NCBI RefSeq assembly: GCF_039555335.1
Contig: NC_092641.1
Span: 38,706,437 to 38,770,436 of the forward strand
Length of the DNA stretch: 64,000 bases
Direction of reading: 5' to 3'
DNA from: Amphiura filiformis
Taxonomy: Eukaryota > Echinodermata > Ophiuroidea > Amphilepidida > Amphiuridae
Position 1 is the stretch's first letter. Each line of letters begins with the position of its first letter. Of this stretch, positions 25,471-36,389 are shown in pieces. Under the pieces are notes generated by a model. It was not told the origin of the DNA and did not search any database. It was given only the letters and a program-made list of their open reading frames with translations. The position numbers were made by a program, and so were the translations under genes.

Positions 25471-26754
25471 GGCTATTGACAATAGCCTGGTCACTGACCT
25501 CTGTACGTCAGTGAGCCTGGTTCCCCACTCATCTGCTTTAGACTGACTCCACCAGTCGTCTACCTTGCGCATATGTATTGTGTTATGCTCTGTAATTTTT
25601 ATGTTCTTCACACATAAAATCCGATATTTTTTTGTCAGTTTCAAAACACACGGTTGGTTCTCATGTTCTTTCAACACATATATTCAAGTTCAAGCCTTAC
25701 AATTGTTTTTTATAGAAAGCAAAAATAACGATCTGTTTTACTGCATGTATAGGATGTGCGTGGGGTGGCAGCGTATTATGGTGTGTTTTAGGGATGTGTG
25801 GTGTGTGTGTGTGGGGGGGGGGGGGTTGTGCGAATGTGAAAGAAACTCTACAAACTCTACAGTACTTTAAGATGATTTGAAAATCTCAATTTCGCCCAGA
25901 AAACTTTTTGGGAGATCGTTACCTGACAAACTCGCTTATTAAATTAAGCTAAATAAATTGATTAAGCATGTGTTGCTGCTTACTCCATGCAGGTGCAAGA
26001 AAAACAAAGATAACGTATGTAAAATGCAAAGGTATAATATATCACATTAGTAGTAAAATATAATTAAGGTATTTGGAGGGATGTTTAAATTAAATCTCTG
26101 GAAACCATAATTACATTTGCAACTCAATACATTCTTGTTAGCAACATTAGTAATGGGGTGGTTTAATAATTAATTTCATTCAGCAGGAAACGGTATGTAC
26201 GTAATAGGGCATCTTTAAAATTTCAAGAGTATAATCCGATGTATAAACATGCTCAATGCTGTGTATAAACGTGCTGAATTGCTCGGAATAGTTAAACTGC
26301 CAACTTCAATATCCTCAATGCGCGAGTGAATTAATATATTTCAATTAACTTCCTTTTTTCGTGAACATAGCTATTAAGTATTTATTGTAACATTTCTCCA
26401 TCGCAATATTACGTTGGCTCTGCAGGGCCATGACGAGTTAATGATGAGAGGAAAATCTCGCGCATTTTCAACATTAATTGTTGTCTCTACACAACAACAT
26501 ATTACCCATTTTGACAATGTGCCTTTAATTAAGCCTACATATTCACAGGTACCGCAAAATGGCTTGCCCGATTGCACGGGAACACCCAAAATTTGACGCC
26601 GGGCAACCAAAAACACAGACTATCATTCACAGAGTGCAAACTGTATTTAAAATGGCAGATACGACTAAAATTATGCACTTTACGATTTTCAATTTAAAAC
26701 AAATATGCAAATGAAAAACTTCCAAGAAGAAGAAAAACAAATTATATTAATATA
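25471..26754. other. No gene recognised
   Basis: Short open frames only. The 101-codon frame at 25565-25870 ends in GT/poly-G simple sequence and has no known domain. Confidence 0.55.
25796..25828 (+). repeat. (GT)n and poly-G tract
   Basis: GTGTGTGTGTGTG followed by a run of about twelve G. Simple sequence. Confidence 0.9.
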
Positions 26755-27010
26755 GCACAGACTACTATCTACTGCTGATAGCAAAATAATGCAAGACTGC
26801 TATCTACTGCTGATAGCAATACACCACAGACTGCTATCTACTACTGATACTAATACAACACAGACTACTATCTACTGCTGATAGCAAAATAACGCAAGAC
26901 TGCTATCTACTGCTGATAGCAATACACCACAGACTGCTATCTACTGCTGATACTAATACAACACAGACTGCTATCTACTGCTGATAGCAATTTTACATTA
27001 ACTGCTATCT
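26755..27010 (+). repeat. Minisatellite of CTATCTACTGCTGATAGC units
   Basis: About seven units of ACTGCTATCTACTGCTGATA separated by short spacers (GCAAAATAATGCAAG, GCAATACACCACAG). Each unit holds a small inverted repeat (GCTATC...GATAGC). It shares CTATCTACTGCTGATA with the arrays at 17.4 and 22.2 kb. Confidence 0.85.
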
Positions 27011-27054
27011 ATACCACTGATAAGCAATGTACAGTTCTGACTACCATGCACGAA

Positions 27055-27175
27055 CCATGGTGGCCAAACGGCGTTCGATTCATGACCATGAGATACAGGG
27101 CTAACATGTCATGTCCTTGGGCAAGACATTTATCTCGCTTGTTTCACTCCACCCAGGTTTAAGATGGGGAGCTGT
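27055..27175 (+). repeat. SINE-like fragment
   Basis: GGCGTTCGATTCATGACC resembles a worn B box. CCTTGGGCAAGACATTTATC and CACTCCACCCAGG follow, words typical of SINE bodies and similar to the SINE at 59.1 kb. Confidence 0.45.
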
Positions 27176-27959
27176 TATAGAGGGTAGTCATACGGGCGTC
27201 GTTGTTGTTGGCTGCCAACTGGCGTGATATAGTGGCAGTGGAATAAATGCAAAGATATTGCAATGGCTTGTGATGCTACAGTTATAATTTAAGTTGGATG
27301 CACTATTACAGAGCAAACAGTGGATGGACGCACAGTAACAATACTGCGTGAGGCCTTTGGTTCCCAAATGAGTACAATAGTCTGCATCATGATTGTTAAG
27401 CAGCATTGTTGTGGCAAATAACTTGGTATGGTTATCGGATATGGTGGTATGATGTGCTGTATAGTTTTGTGTCATGTTATTTGCATAATATTAATGTGCT
27501 AAATGAATACACACATATTTCGATTTGTATATCGCTTCACGACTTGGCTAGATAATGATTAATTAAAACCACAACCGCGAAAGTCCGCCAACAACCATAC
27601 CGCTCTAAAGGATAGGCCTATCCAACTAGCTTGTCCCGCAGGGCCACAAGCTGGGAAATCTGGATATCCAACCAGATTACCCTGCATGGCTACAAAGAAA
27701 CCCAAGTATCAACAAAAAAAATCAAGGCCGCAGATCCGGCAGGCTCGAGGCCGGAGGCTCCCGTAATTGAGTTCTTTTCTTTACTAATGAAGTTCCAATA
27801 TAGAAGGGCCCCGTAGGGCAAGAAAGCAAGCGTAACCTTAATTTAACATTGACCAACAGTAACCTTAATGTAATTTGACTCCACAGAATATATATTCTAC
27901 TTTTGATATATCTTGCCATGTCGACATCCCAACAGCACCAGGTCCGGCAAGGCCCGCAG

Positions 27960-28200
27960 GATTATAGGCGCTAGCACCCTAAAAGCAAAACAATTTTTTC
28001 ACAATTTTTTATACTATTTCCAATTTTTTCCGCCCTTTTTAATTTACTATTTCTTTTTACAGCCCCTTCTTCTTCCGCCTCCGATATCCCCTCGCTTTGC
28101 CCCTTCTTTCTTCCGCCGCCCTTTCGTTTTGGCCGCCCTCTGCTTTTCCCCCGGGGGTCTCGCGCCCCCAAAGCCCCCCCCCCCCCAATACGCGCATGGG
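27960..28200 (-). repeat. Copy of the GC-rich repeat at 56.5 kb, opposite orientation
   Basis: Contains CCGCCGCCCTTTCG, CCCCCGGGGGTCTCGCGCCC and a poly-C run before AATACGCGCATGGG, mirrored by the insertion in the LINE at 56443-56670. Non-coding. Confidence 0.75.
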
Positions 28201-29215
28201 TAACGCAAACTTGGGCAATGGGGAACAGGCTTGGATGCAGTCAAGCTAGCGGAGGATCATGTAAAGTTTTGACCACGTTCACGCTAGCGGAGGATCATGT
28301 AAATTTTGGGCCGCGTTCTAGCCCTTCCTCGGCTGACTCAGCCTGGTGTGGCTCTGAAGAGATACCGTTTGTTTTTTAAGAAGACTGCAAGAGAAATTAC
28401 ATTGAAATCACCGTATGAGTTTACGAGAAGAAGTATATACAACGTGGCAGCAAGCTGAAAGGAAATAACTAAGATGCAGTGAAGCATATAACGTTTTGTG
28501 ACTGAATGATATGTGATGCGATCAAGCAAAATCAGTCGGAACTCGGAAATATTAAATTTTCAGTTTCTTATAGGATAGTAATTAGCATTTGAAAAGCTGT
28601 ATTTTGCAGAAAACTCCATTGAAATTGAACAACTAGTTCCAAAGATATGAGCAATTGAAGAGTTTCCATAACAAGAGGAAACAAAGGGAAATATTGCCTT
28701 TGTTTAAATTGGCTATATCTCAAAATCAATATTTCCGAGTTCCGACTGATTTTGCTTGATCGCATCACATATACTGGTGCAATTTGACAAAGGAGTGAGT
28801 ACTGGCACAAATAATCTGTTGGGTTGAAAGCGCCATTTAAATCTACAAAAAACGAGAAAAAAACAACAGCACCAGTCTGGCAAGGGCCGCAGAGCTGGCA
28901 TAGTATTTGTTCGCGGGGACCTCAACCCAAACCTCCACGTGGTGTCGGATGGGTAACTCTAACTTGGGCAATGGGGAACAGGGATGCGAGGAAGTCAAGC
29001 TAGCGGAGGATCATGTAAATTGTGGGCCGCGTTCTAGCCCTTCCTCGGCTGATTCAGCCTGGTGTGGCTCTGAAAAGACACCGTTTGGTTTTAAACACGC
29101 CTGCATGGAAATGAAATCGCCGTATAAGTTTACAGAAAGATATACAATGTGGCATCAAGCTGATGGAAAATAACTAAGATGCAGTGAAGCATATAACGTT
29201 TTGTGACTGAATGAA
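28195..29215. repeat. Direct repeat pair, ~750 bp apart
   Basis: ACTTGGGCAATGGGGAACAG, AGCTAGCGGAGGATCATGTA and TTCTAGCCCTTCCTCGGCTG occur at 28.21-28.38 kb and again at 28.96-29.09 kb, followed in both by GAAGCATATAACGTTTTGTG. The element is unrecognised. The first copy directly follows the GC-rich repeat. Confidence 0.8.
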
Positions 29216-29604
29216 GATATACAGGTGCAATTTGACAAAGGAGTGAGTGGCGCAAATAAACTTATGAGTTGAAAGCGCCATTTAAATCTACAAAAAAGAA
29301 AACCAACAGCACCAGGACAGTCAGCATACTCTTTTCGAAACTGATACATGTACATGAATAGCTCTCTGTACACGGGACCGACGGCTTAACGTCCCATTCG
29401 TAGGATGGAGTACTCTCATAGTTTATTTGCACAATTGCACATGTGGAGAACTGATGTTGGCCCCGAGTCAATACCCCAGCAAATCTTCACCGCCGGGGAT
29501 TGAACTCGGGAACTCAAAAAGATCTTCTCTATTTTTCATGAATTTAATAAAACAACGGAATCCATCTTCTGCTCTCGCGGTCACGAAAATATACGGTACG
29601 TCCT

Positions 29605-29790
29605 TTTACCTACCAGGGACGTAGCAAGCGGGTGGACAGGGTGGACGAAGTCCATGGGGCCCGAGGGTTCAGGGCCCCTTCCAAAAGCGAAAATGAAATA
29701 GGGCTGGTAAAAGGAGATATTAAAAGGGCCCCACGCTGCTTCTTGTTCATGAGCCCCTGAGGATCTTGCTACCCCACCCCCCTGTTCAGG
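29605..29790 (+). repeat. ACGTAGCAAGC-type dispersed repeat with inverted ends
   Basis: CTACCAGGGACGTAGCAAGC and GGGTGGACAGGGTGG at the left, GATCTTGCTACCCCACCCCC at the right. Related GTGGCATAGCCA or GTGGCGTAGCCA starts lie at 1301 and 45197. Confidence 0.55.
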
Positions 29791-30339
29791 CTATACAATC
29801 CATACCAAACAAAAACGAGTTGGCTCTCAGTAAATCGCTACTTTCGCGCTTTCGTATTTGGATTTTAGTGAAGCCACAGCCACCGTTGTTTGCCCTGGTG
29901 AAAAACAAACAAACAAATACACGAACTAACAAATCTAACCCGCTTTTTTTTTTTTCAGATTTGCTTGTTTTTGCAGAAAATATTGCACAAAAAACGGGAA
30001 GCTTAATATCCTGTCAGCGACCTGTTATAGTTATTACCATTGCGTTTCCTAAGATTGCACCACACTTAATGATGGTGTCTGGGGCATTTGAGGGGTTTAA
30101 AGAATTATTGTTATCCTTTTTATCCTCCGCCAAACCTATGTATTATGCGAGGGCATTAATGTGCGCTCAAGTGGGATCCGAAACATGAGCATTGAGCATG
30201 TAGTATTACATTCATCCCCGAGTTATTCGTTATCCACGAACCGTGCGCGAGATACAAAAAATATAAAGTCGTTTATTCTCAGTCTGCCGCCTGGACAACC
30301 AATTCTTTAGAAATGCTTAGTCGCGCTAAAAGTCGATCG

Positions 30340-31420
30340 ATACATGTAAAAATCAGCACAATTCAGAGATACACCTTTTTGCTATGAAATGAATTTTCTC
30401 GGTCAAATATAAAGCAATATTTTTTTTTTTCTTCAGTAATGTCAGTTAAAAACTTGGTGCTTGGATATACATTTTTTTTAAATCCTGGTGTTAAAATTAA
30501 GCATCAAATTGTGTCTTTTAGTGTGATATTTTTGATTTTTATAGGCCTTGAATTCGCCTGCGAGCTTTTTACGGAATTCATGTTTTAGTGTCTCAAACTA
30601 ACATAGTTTGCTAAAGAAAGATATTTCCCACCTCTGTAAAGCACATCGTGTGGGTCTATATGTTATAGTTTTGTCAGAATTTCCGTCTTTGTTTTACCCT
30701 TTTTCCATTCAGTCTCCGAAAATGTCAAACTAAGTAAAAAGTAGGCAATGGTGAGTACTTTTATCTCGAGAGCAACCAGCTGAAATAGTCGATATTTCCT
30801 TTGTTGTTATCCAGGTCAATTTTTCATTGAAAGCCAATTGCCCGACCAGCGATTAAATCCCCAATTGGGTGTTCTGGTTAAACATGATCAGTAGGAGCGC
30901 TATAGGTCTGGGAATTTCTTTGCTATATTGAAGTTCTGGCAACACTATAGCCATGCCGGTATTCCTATTAAACCCAGGGATATCGATCCACAATGCTAGT
31001 ACTAGCCTTTAGATTTCACGTGTTGATTTAGAAATTTTTTCAGCCGACAGTGAAAGATGGTGAAATCAAAACGGAAATTCTGACAAAACTATGATATATA
31101 GCTCACGGTGATGTGCTTTAGAAAGTTGGGGAAAATCCTTCATTAGCGAACTATTTTCATTTGAAAAGCTAAAAGGTTGATCCAAGAAAAAGCTCGCGGG
31201 CCGAGCTGAAGCCTATAAAAATCGAATATCTTACACTAAATGACTGAATTTCAGGCCTAAGTTTAACACCAGGATTTAAAACAAAAAATCAGTATCAAGC
31301 ATTATAGTTTTTCCAGCCATTTACTGAAAAAATGAAAATTATTGCTTTTCATTTGGCTGAGAAAAAAATTTTTACACTGAAAAGGTGTAACTCAAAATTT
31401 TGCTCATTTCAACACCAATT
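30340..31420. mobile_element. ~1.08 kb foldback element
   Basis: Successive left-arm blocks recur in reverse in the right arm: AATCCTGGTGTTAAA versus TTTAACACCAGGATT, GTCAGAATTTCCGT versus ACGGAAATTCTGAC, and ATTTTTATAGGC versus GCCTATAAAAAT. Arms are ~400 bp with indels. Confidence 0.82.
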
Positions 31421-31811
31421 TCGATCGTTTGTATTGCCTCATTAAATGACTGAGTGAGCCTTGCAGAACAAAAGAATCCGTTGTGCAGGTAGCTGACTGT
31501 TCTGAGGATCCACATCCTTCCTGTCATATATTTTGGTAATACGAGTCGTTCATGTGTTCATATTCTTAAAAGCAGTGATGTATCAAAACCATTTCTTTTC
31601 ATTTTTGTTTGAATTTACACTAATAATTATACTAAATAGGTTGGTTTATTTGTTTGTGTATATGTTTTTAAATGTTGCACAACAGTGTTCCAGTAAATGT
31701 TAAAGCTACATTCCCTCAATTCAAATTAAAGTTTTAGTTTCGGGGGGGGTGGATTAAAAGGTGGAGCAGATCTGGTGTGCAATTATAAGACTTTTGTGCT
31801 GGGAGGACACA

Positions 31812-32702
31812 GTAAGGGGCCGTCCCGATGATAATTTTCGCCATTTTCACTTACGTACAAAGCGTACGTAAGAGGGAGGGAGGGGGTAAAAATCCTGGGC
31901 ATGTGTACGTAAGAAAAATGGCGATTTGTTTGATCAATACAAAAAATTAAAGTGATAAATTATGATATTTTCCAATATTTTATTCATATAAAATTGACCT
32001 AAAATTGTTCAATTTTTTAAACAATTTCTATAGCATGCCATGCAAACAATGACTTTCTCTTTAATTTTGAGTCTAATATGCACAGTGGACCTATTTTACA
32101 TTATGCTTAATTTAGTTCATACCAAAGTATTTTCTATCTGCGCTTTATGGCAGCAAAGGCTCAAGTGTGGATTGTCACTGTTAATTGCGACAAAAGACAT
32201 GAAACCCATAATTGCAAGCGCATACTAGTACATCAAACATGCCAAAGGGATGTCCCCCTGGTACCCCATATATATGATGTGATCCCGGAGGTTCTTAGTG
32301 GAAATTAAAGTATTGGGATTTTCGGTAGATTTTGGGGTACATTAGTCATTAAGTTTAGAGTCGGGCTGCATTTTAAGCTATATATATTTTAATTTATTGA
32401 TGACTCTCGTTTTCATGAAAATATGGTTTAAAAAGAAGTTTTTTTCAGTATTTCACAACTTATCTGTAAAAACATTAATCCAGAACCAACTGTCCTCCTG
32501 GAACACTAATCCCAACCCTAAACATAATCGAACCTTTCACATAAACTCTAACCCCAACCCCAACCCAACATCTCAATTTTGCTATTTACTCATGGAAATC
32601 CTTCGCCATTTTATTTGTACGTAACTCGAGGGAGGGAGGGGGGTAAAAAGTTACGTACGCTTTGTACGTAAGTGAAAATGGCAAAAATTATGGACGACCC
32701 CT
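31812..32702. mobile_element. ~890-bp TIR element
   Basis: AGGGGCCGTCC near 31813, then CCATTTTCACTTACGTACAA and AGCGTACGTAA. The right end has TTTGTACGTAAGTGAAAATG and GGACGACCCCT. No transposase frame is recognised. An AACCCCAACCC stretch at 32540 is simple sequence. Confidence 0.85.
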
Positions 32703-33324
32703 AAGGTATAGCCACATGTAGGCTATATAATGGCCTATTGTGCTATAGTATAATTATTAAGGATATATATCACCTTCTAACAAAGGGTAGAAACAAAGAT
32801 ATCGATAATCATGTCAGTCAAGAGCTTAGGCAGGATAATAGGAAACCACGTGACCAAAATCAAAACCAAAAATCAATATTTGAAATGAGGGATTGTATAT
32901 GCAATGCGTATGTCAGTATATGCAAGGACATGATGAGATTGGCGGCGGAAGCGGGGAAAAATAAAGCAATAATTGTCCCGTGCATCTTTCTTTTGGAGCG
33001 CACAAAACACGTGTTTTGGTTCCAAGTAGTGTAAATTTGTAATATTTTGTGTGATTCTCACGCAATGGCCCATCAAATACCAAAATGCACCATCATTTCG
33101 GCTAAAATAGTCTAAAATTTACGATATTCTTGCGCTTCGTGCGCAGATATCCCCCGGTGGAGCCTGAACAAAATGTAGTTGTCCCTCAAAAATTTAATGC
33201 TTCTATCGCCAGTATTATACACATGCGATACAATAAGAACTTGATGAGAACTTGGGAAAGTTATGATATGCTCATCTCGCAAATGTGGTGAAATTTGATG
33301 AACATTGGTGGATATAAGATCAAA
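32703..33324. other. No gene recognised
   Basis: A 98-codon + frame (32738-33034) shows no motif I recognise. Otherwise AT-rich. Confidence 0.5.
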
Positions 33325-35180
33325 AGATTATATTGAATCCAGAAAAAATACCTCTAGCTCGTGGAAACAACAATCAAGATTCAAAGCATAAAGAATATTA
33401 ACTGCCGAGATTTCATAGAAGGAAGGCTTTAGCTTAGACAATCCCTTTCACATTGAGTAAACAACATGCAATACTAATTACTTAGTGTGCTTTGAAAGAT
33501 TAGAGTTCTGCTACAGTGCTACAGTGCTGGGGCATTGATGGTGACTTTGAGGCCTGAGAGCGTTAACATCATATCATTTACAAGAACTGTCTATAACGAG
33601 ATTGGTCGACAATCCAGTTTCCTCAAGCAAGGAACATAACACATCACTTATTGAAACCTACAATAATTAAAACGCCAAGAGCTTCTTCGCTTTCAAATAA
33701 CTTCACGCATTCTCTGCCAAAAGTACATTATCTCTGTTCATTCGGAGTATGAGAAGTATGTACTCTACACAGCATTAGTTTTCTTCTGCCACGGGGCTGT
33801 TGATGTGCTAATACCAGGTTTGATCTTCAGGCTTGGCAGCGTGGCCTGTAAATGTGTTTTTACGATCTGGATCAGTAAAAAAAGACATTAAGAACCATGC
33901 TAGCAGCTATACAGCTCATATGTCGTAATTGAGTGAAAAGGCGGAGAAGAGGCCGCAAAAATTGAACAGGAACGGTTAAAGAAAACAGTACGAGGCGAAA
34001 TAGGCTTAAAAGCTGGCCTTATCTACCGGTACTCCAAATACTCCAGATCTTGGACAACATTCATGACATCACGCGCTCGCGTCGGTCAGTCAGGGGCACA
34101 ATGATTGATTTTTTTCTGAATAACATCATTCTTATGAGATATTGATTCGGCATCAAAGACTACAGCTGTTCCGAAATCAGCCAGGAACCCTATTTTCAGA
34201 CGAAAATTTCAATGCTGTCATAATGGATTCAAAGTAATAACACGACATCTATCATGCATGCCAATCTGCATTCTGTTGCCTGCCTTCCAAAATAAGTACA
34301 TATTCGCACTCGGCGCCCCAATCACTACGTATACCGCTGTGATTTGGGGTAACTCGTCGCTTCTCCTTTCCAGTACCTGTACTTTAAATTTGCCCATACT
34401 CCAAAAAATTATATTGAATCAAGAAAAATATATCTAGCTCGTGGAAACAACAATATAGGAAGGATATAAACTGCCGATATTTCATGGATGGAATGTATGG
34501 CTTTAGCTTAGACAATCACTTTCACATTGAGTAAACAACATGCAAGACTAATTACTTAACGTGGTAGTGAACTTTGCTTTGTAAGATTAGAATTCGCTAT
34601 AGTGTTGGGGCAATTATGGCGACTTTGAGGCCTGAGAGTGCGCGTCAATATCATAACATTTACAAGAAATGTTTATAACGAGATGAGTCGACAATTCAGG
34701 TTCCTCAAGCAAGGAACATAACACAAACAACTTTACGCATTATCTACCGTCCAAAAGTACATTATCTCCGAGGCCAATGTTCAGAAGTATGTACTCTACA
34801 CAGCTTTAGTCGTCTGCTGCCACAGGGCTGTTGATGTGCTATTACCAGGTTTGATCTTCAGGCTTGGCAGCGTAGCCTGTAAATGTGTTTTTACGAACTG
34901 GATCAGTAAAAAAGACATTAAGAACCATGCTAGCAGCTATACAGCTCATATGTCGTAATTGTGTGAAAAGGCGGAGAAGAGGCCGCAAAAATTGAACAGG
35001 AACGGTTAAAGAAAACAACAGGAGGCGAAATGGGCCTAAAAGTTGGCCTTGTTGTATTATAATACTCTTTTGCGCCAGATAGATCTTGGTCAACATTCAT
35101 GACATAACGCGCCTCGGCCCGTCCATGACACAATGATCGACTTTTTCTGAAAACTATACCTAGTACTATAACATCATTCT
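33325..35180. repeat. Tandem direct duplication, unit ~1.02-1.09 kb
   Basis: ATATTGAAT..AGAAAAA and CTCGTGGAAACAACAAT at 33.33 kb recur at 34.41 kb. GGTTTGATCTTCAGGCTTGG at 33829 recurs at 34850. The offset changes from ~1085 to ~1021 bp because of indels. Both copies keep a minus-strand stretch reading KNTFTG.AAKPEDQTW, which could be a conserved exon end but is not recognised. Confidence 0.85.
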
Positions 35181-35714
35181 TGTAAAATTTGTGTAGGCCT
35201 ATGCATCATAAAAAAATGTGTAGTGGTCAAATTCAATAATGCGTTAATATTTCAGTGTGTTGGATTAAATTGATAAGAACGTTTTTCTTTCTTTTTTTCA
35301 TTTAATATGCCCGATTCATTGTCCTGAAATTATTCAAAAGAAAATTAGCAAATTTCTTCCAAACGATAGAATCATTTGAATTGTGCAGGAATGTAAGTAT
35401 GTGTGTGTGTTGTTGTGGTGGGGAGGGGGGCATGAAAAAAAGCATGGATAATCTGATAAAGTTAGTGACTCCCTCTCCCCATTTCGGTATCCTATGCAGG
35501 AAAAATTGTGACTATATAGCAACAATCAATTCTTAGACGCTCAGAGGTGCAGTTAAATTTTTCACACACTTTATTTTGTCAATTTTTCATTGTACATGAC
35601 TACCATGCCTTTACAATTTCCACGTTAGTAGCACCTTTTCCATATACCAATCCCATAGCTACATTCATACAATTTAGTATTATTAACTAATCTGATCAAT
35701 GATCACAATACAAA

Positions 35715-36068
35715 TTGGGAGTTTCAACAGCAATGCACAGTGATGTCTACGTGTTTATTTTGCGAGGATATCCGGGGATTGGGAAGACTACCTTGTTGTT
35801 AAACTTCACAATGCACAGTGACCGAGAAAAAAAGAATGAGAAGCGACACGCTGTACAAACTGTCTATATACCATGCTATATACCGCAGTTGAAGACAGGC
35901 AATCCGCAAGCGTCGTCGCCGGCCAAGTCTTACTACGATCGTGTAATGAGAAGAGACCATAGAGTCCTAAATTTATTAATTTATCAGGGAATCACATTTT
36001 TGTACCGCTCACAAAACAAAGAGTATATAAGTCCGCCCACCGCTGTCAATCATTTTAATGAAAAATAA
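35715..36068 (+). pseudogene. Open frame with intact P-loop, possible STAND/NACHT NTPase exon fragment
   Basis: A 117-codon + strand frame contains DVYVFILRGYPGIGKTTLLL, a complete Walker A motif (GYPGIGKT). It is the same unit that is amplified ~560 bp downstream, but here the Arg codon CGA is intact. The hydrophobic strand before GxxGxGKTT resembles NACHT or other STAND ATPases; no Walker B or sensor motif is seen. Residues after it (REKKNEKRHAVQTVY) are not recognised. It may be a decayed exon or the founder copy of the minisatellite. Confidence 0.4.
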
Positions 36069-36389
36069 ACCAAGCTCTGGCAATGACGTAATCTTAACGA
36101 AGTCTCTAACGCAGTCCTCGGTTGATTTACTAATTTAATACCATGTTTACGTAATCTCAGAGCATTTTATGACCACTCGATAACAGAAAACATATTCCAA
36201 TAAAACATTCTCGGTTTCATGGTTTGTAATGGTTTAAACCCATCCTAGATGAAGTGCACAATTTGGTCGAGTCTACGTTCTCAAAACTAAAATTTTATGC
36301 GGAAATCACAATTGTACATGTAACTGTCTGCTGTACTCCTGTCTTCCAACAAGCGCCGGAGTGTCGCGGGCTTGACATTGATGTCTGTG

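Noticed and set aside
26755..27010. CRISPR-like array of regular short repeats
   Set aside because: A eukaryotic minisatellite: spacers are near-identical and there are no cas genes.
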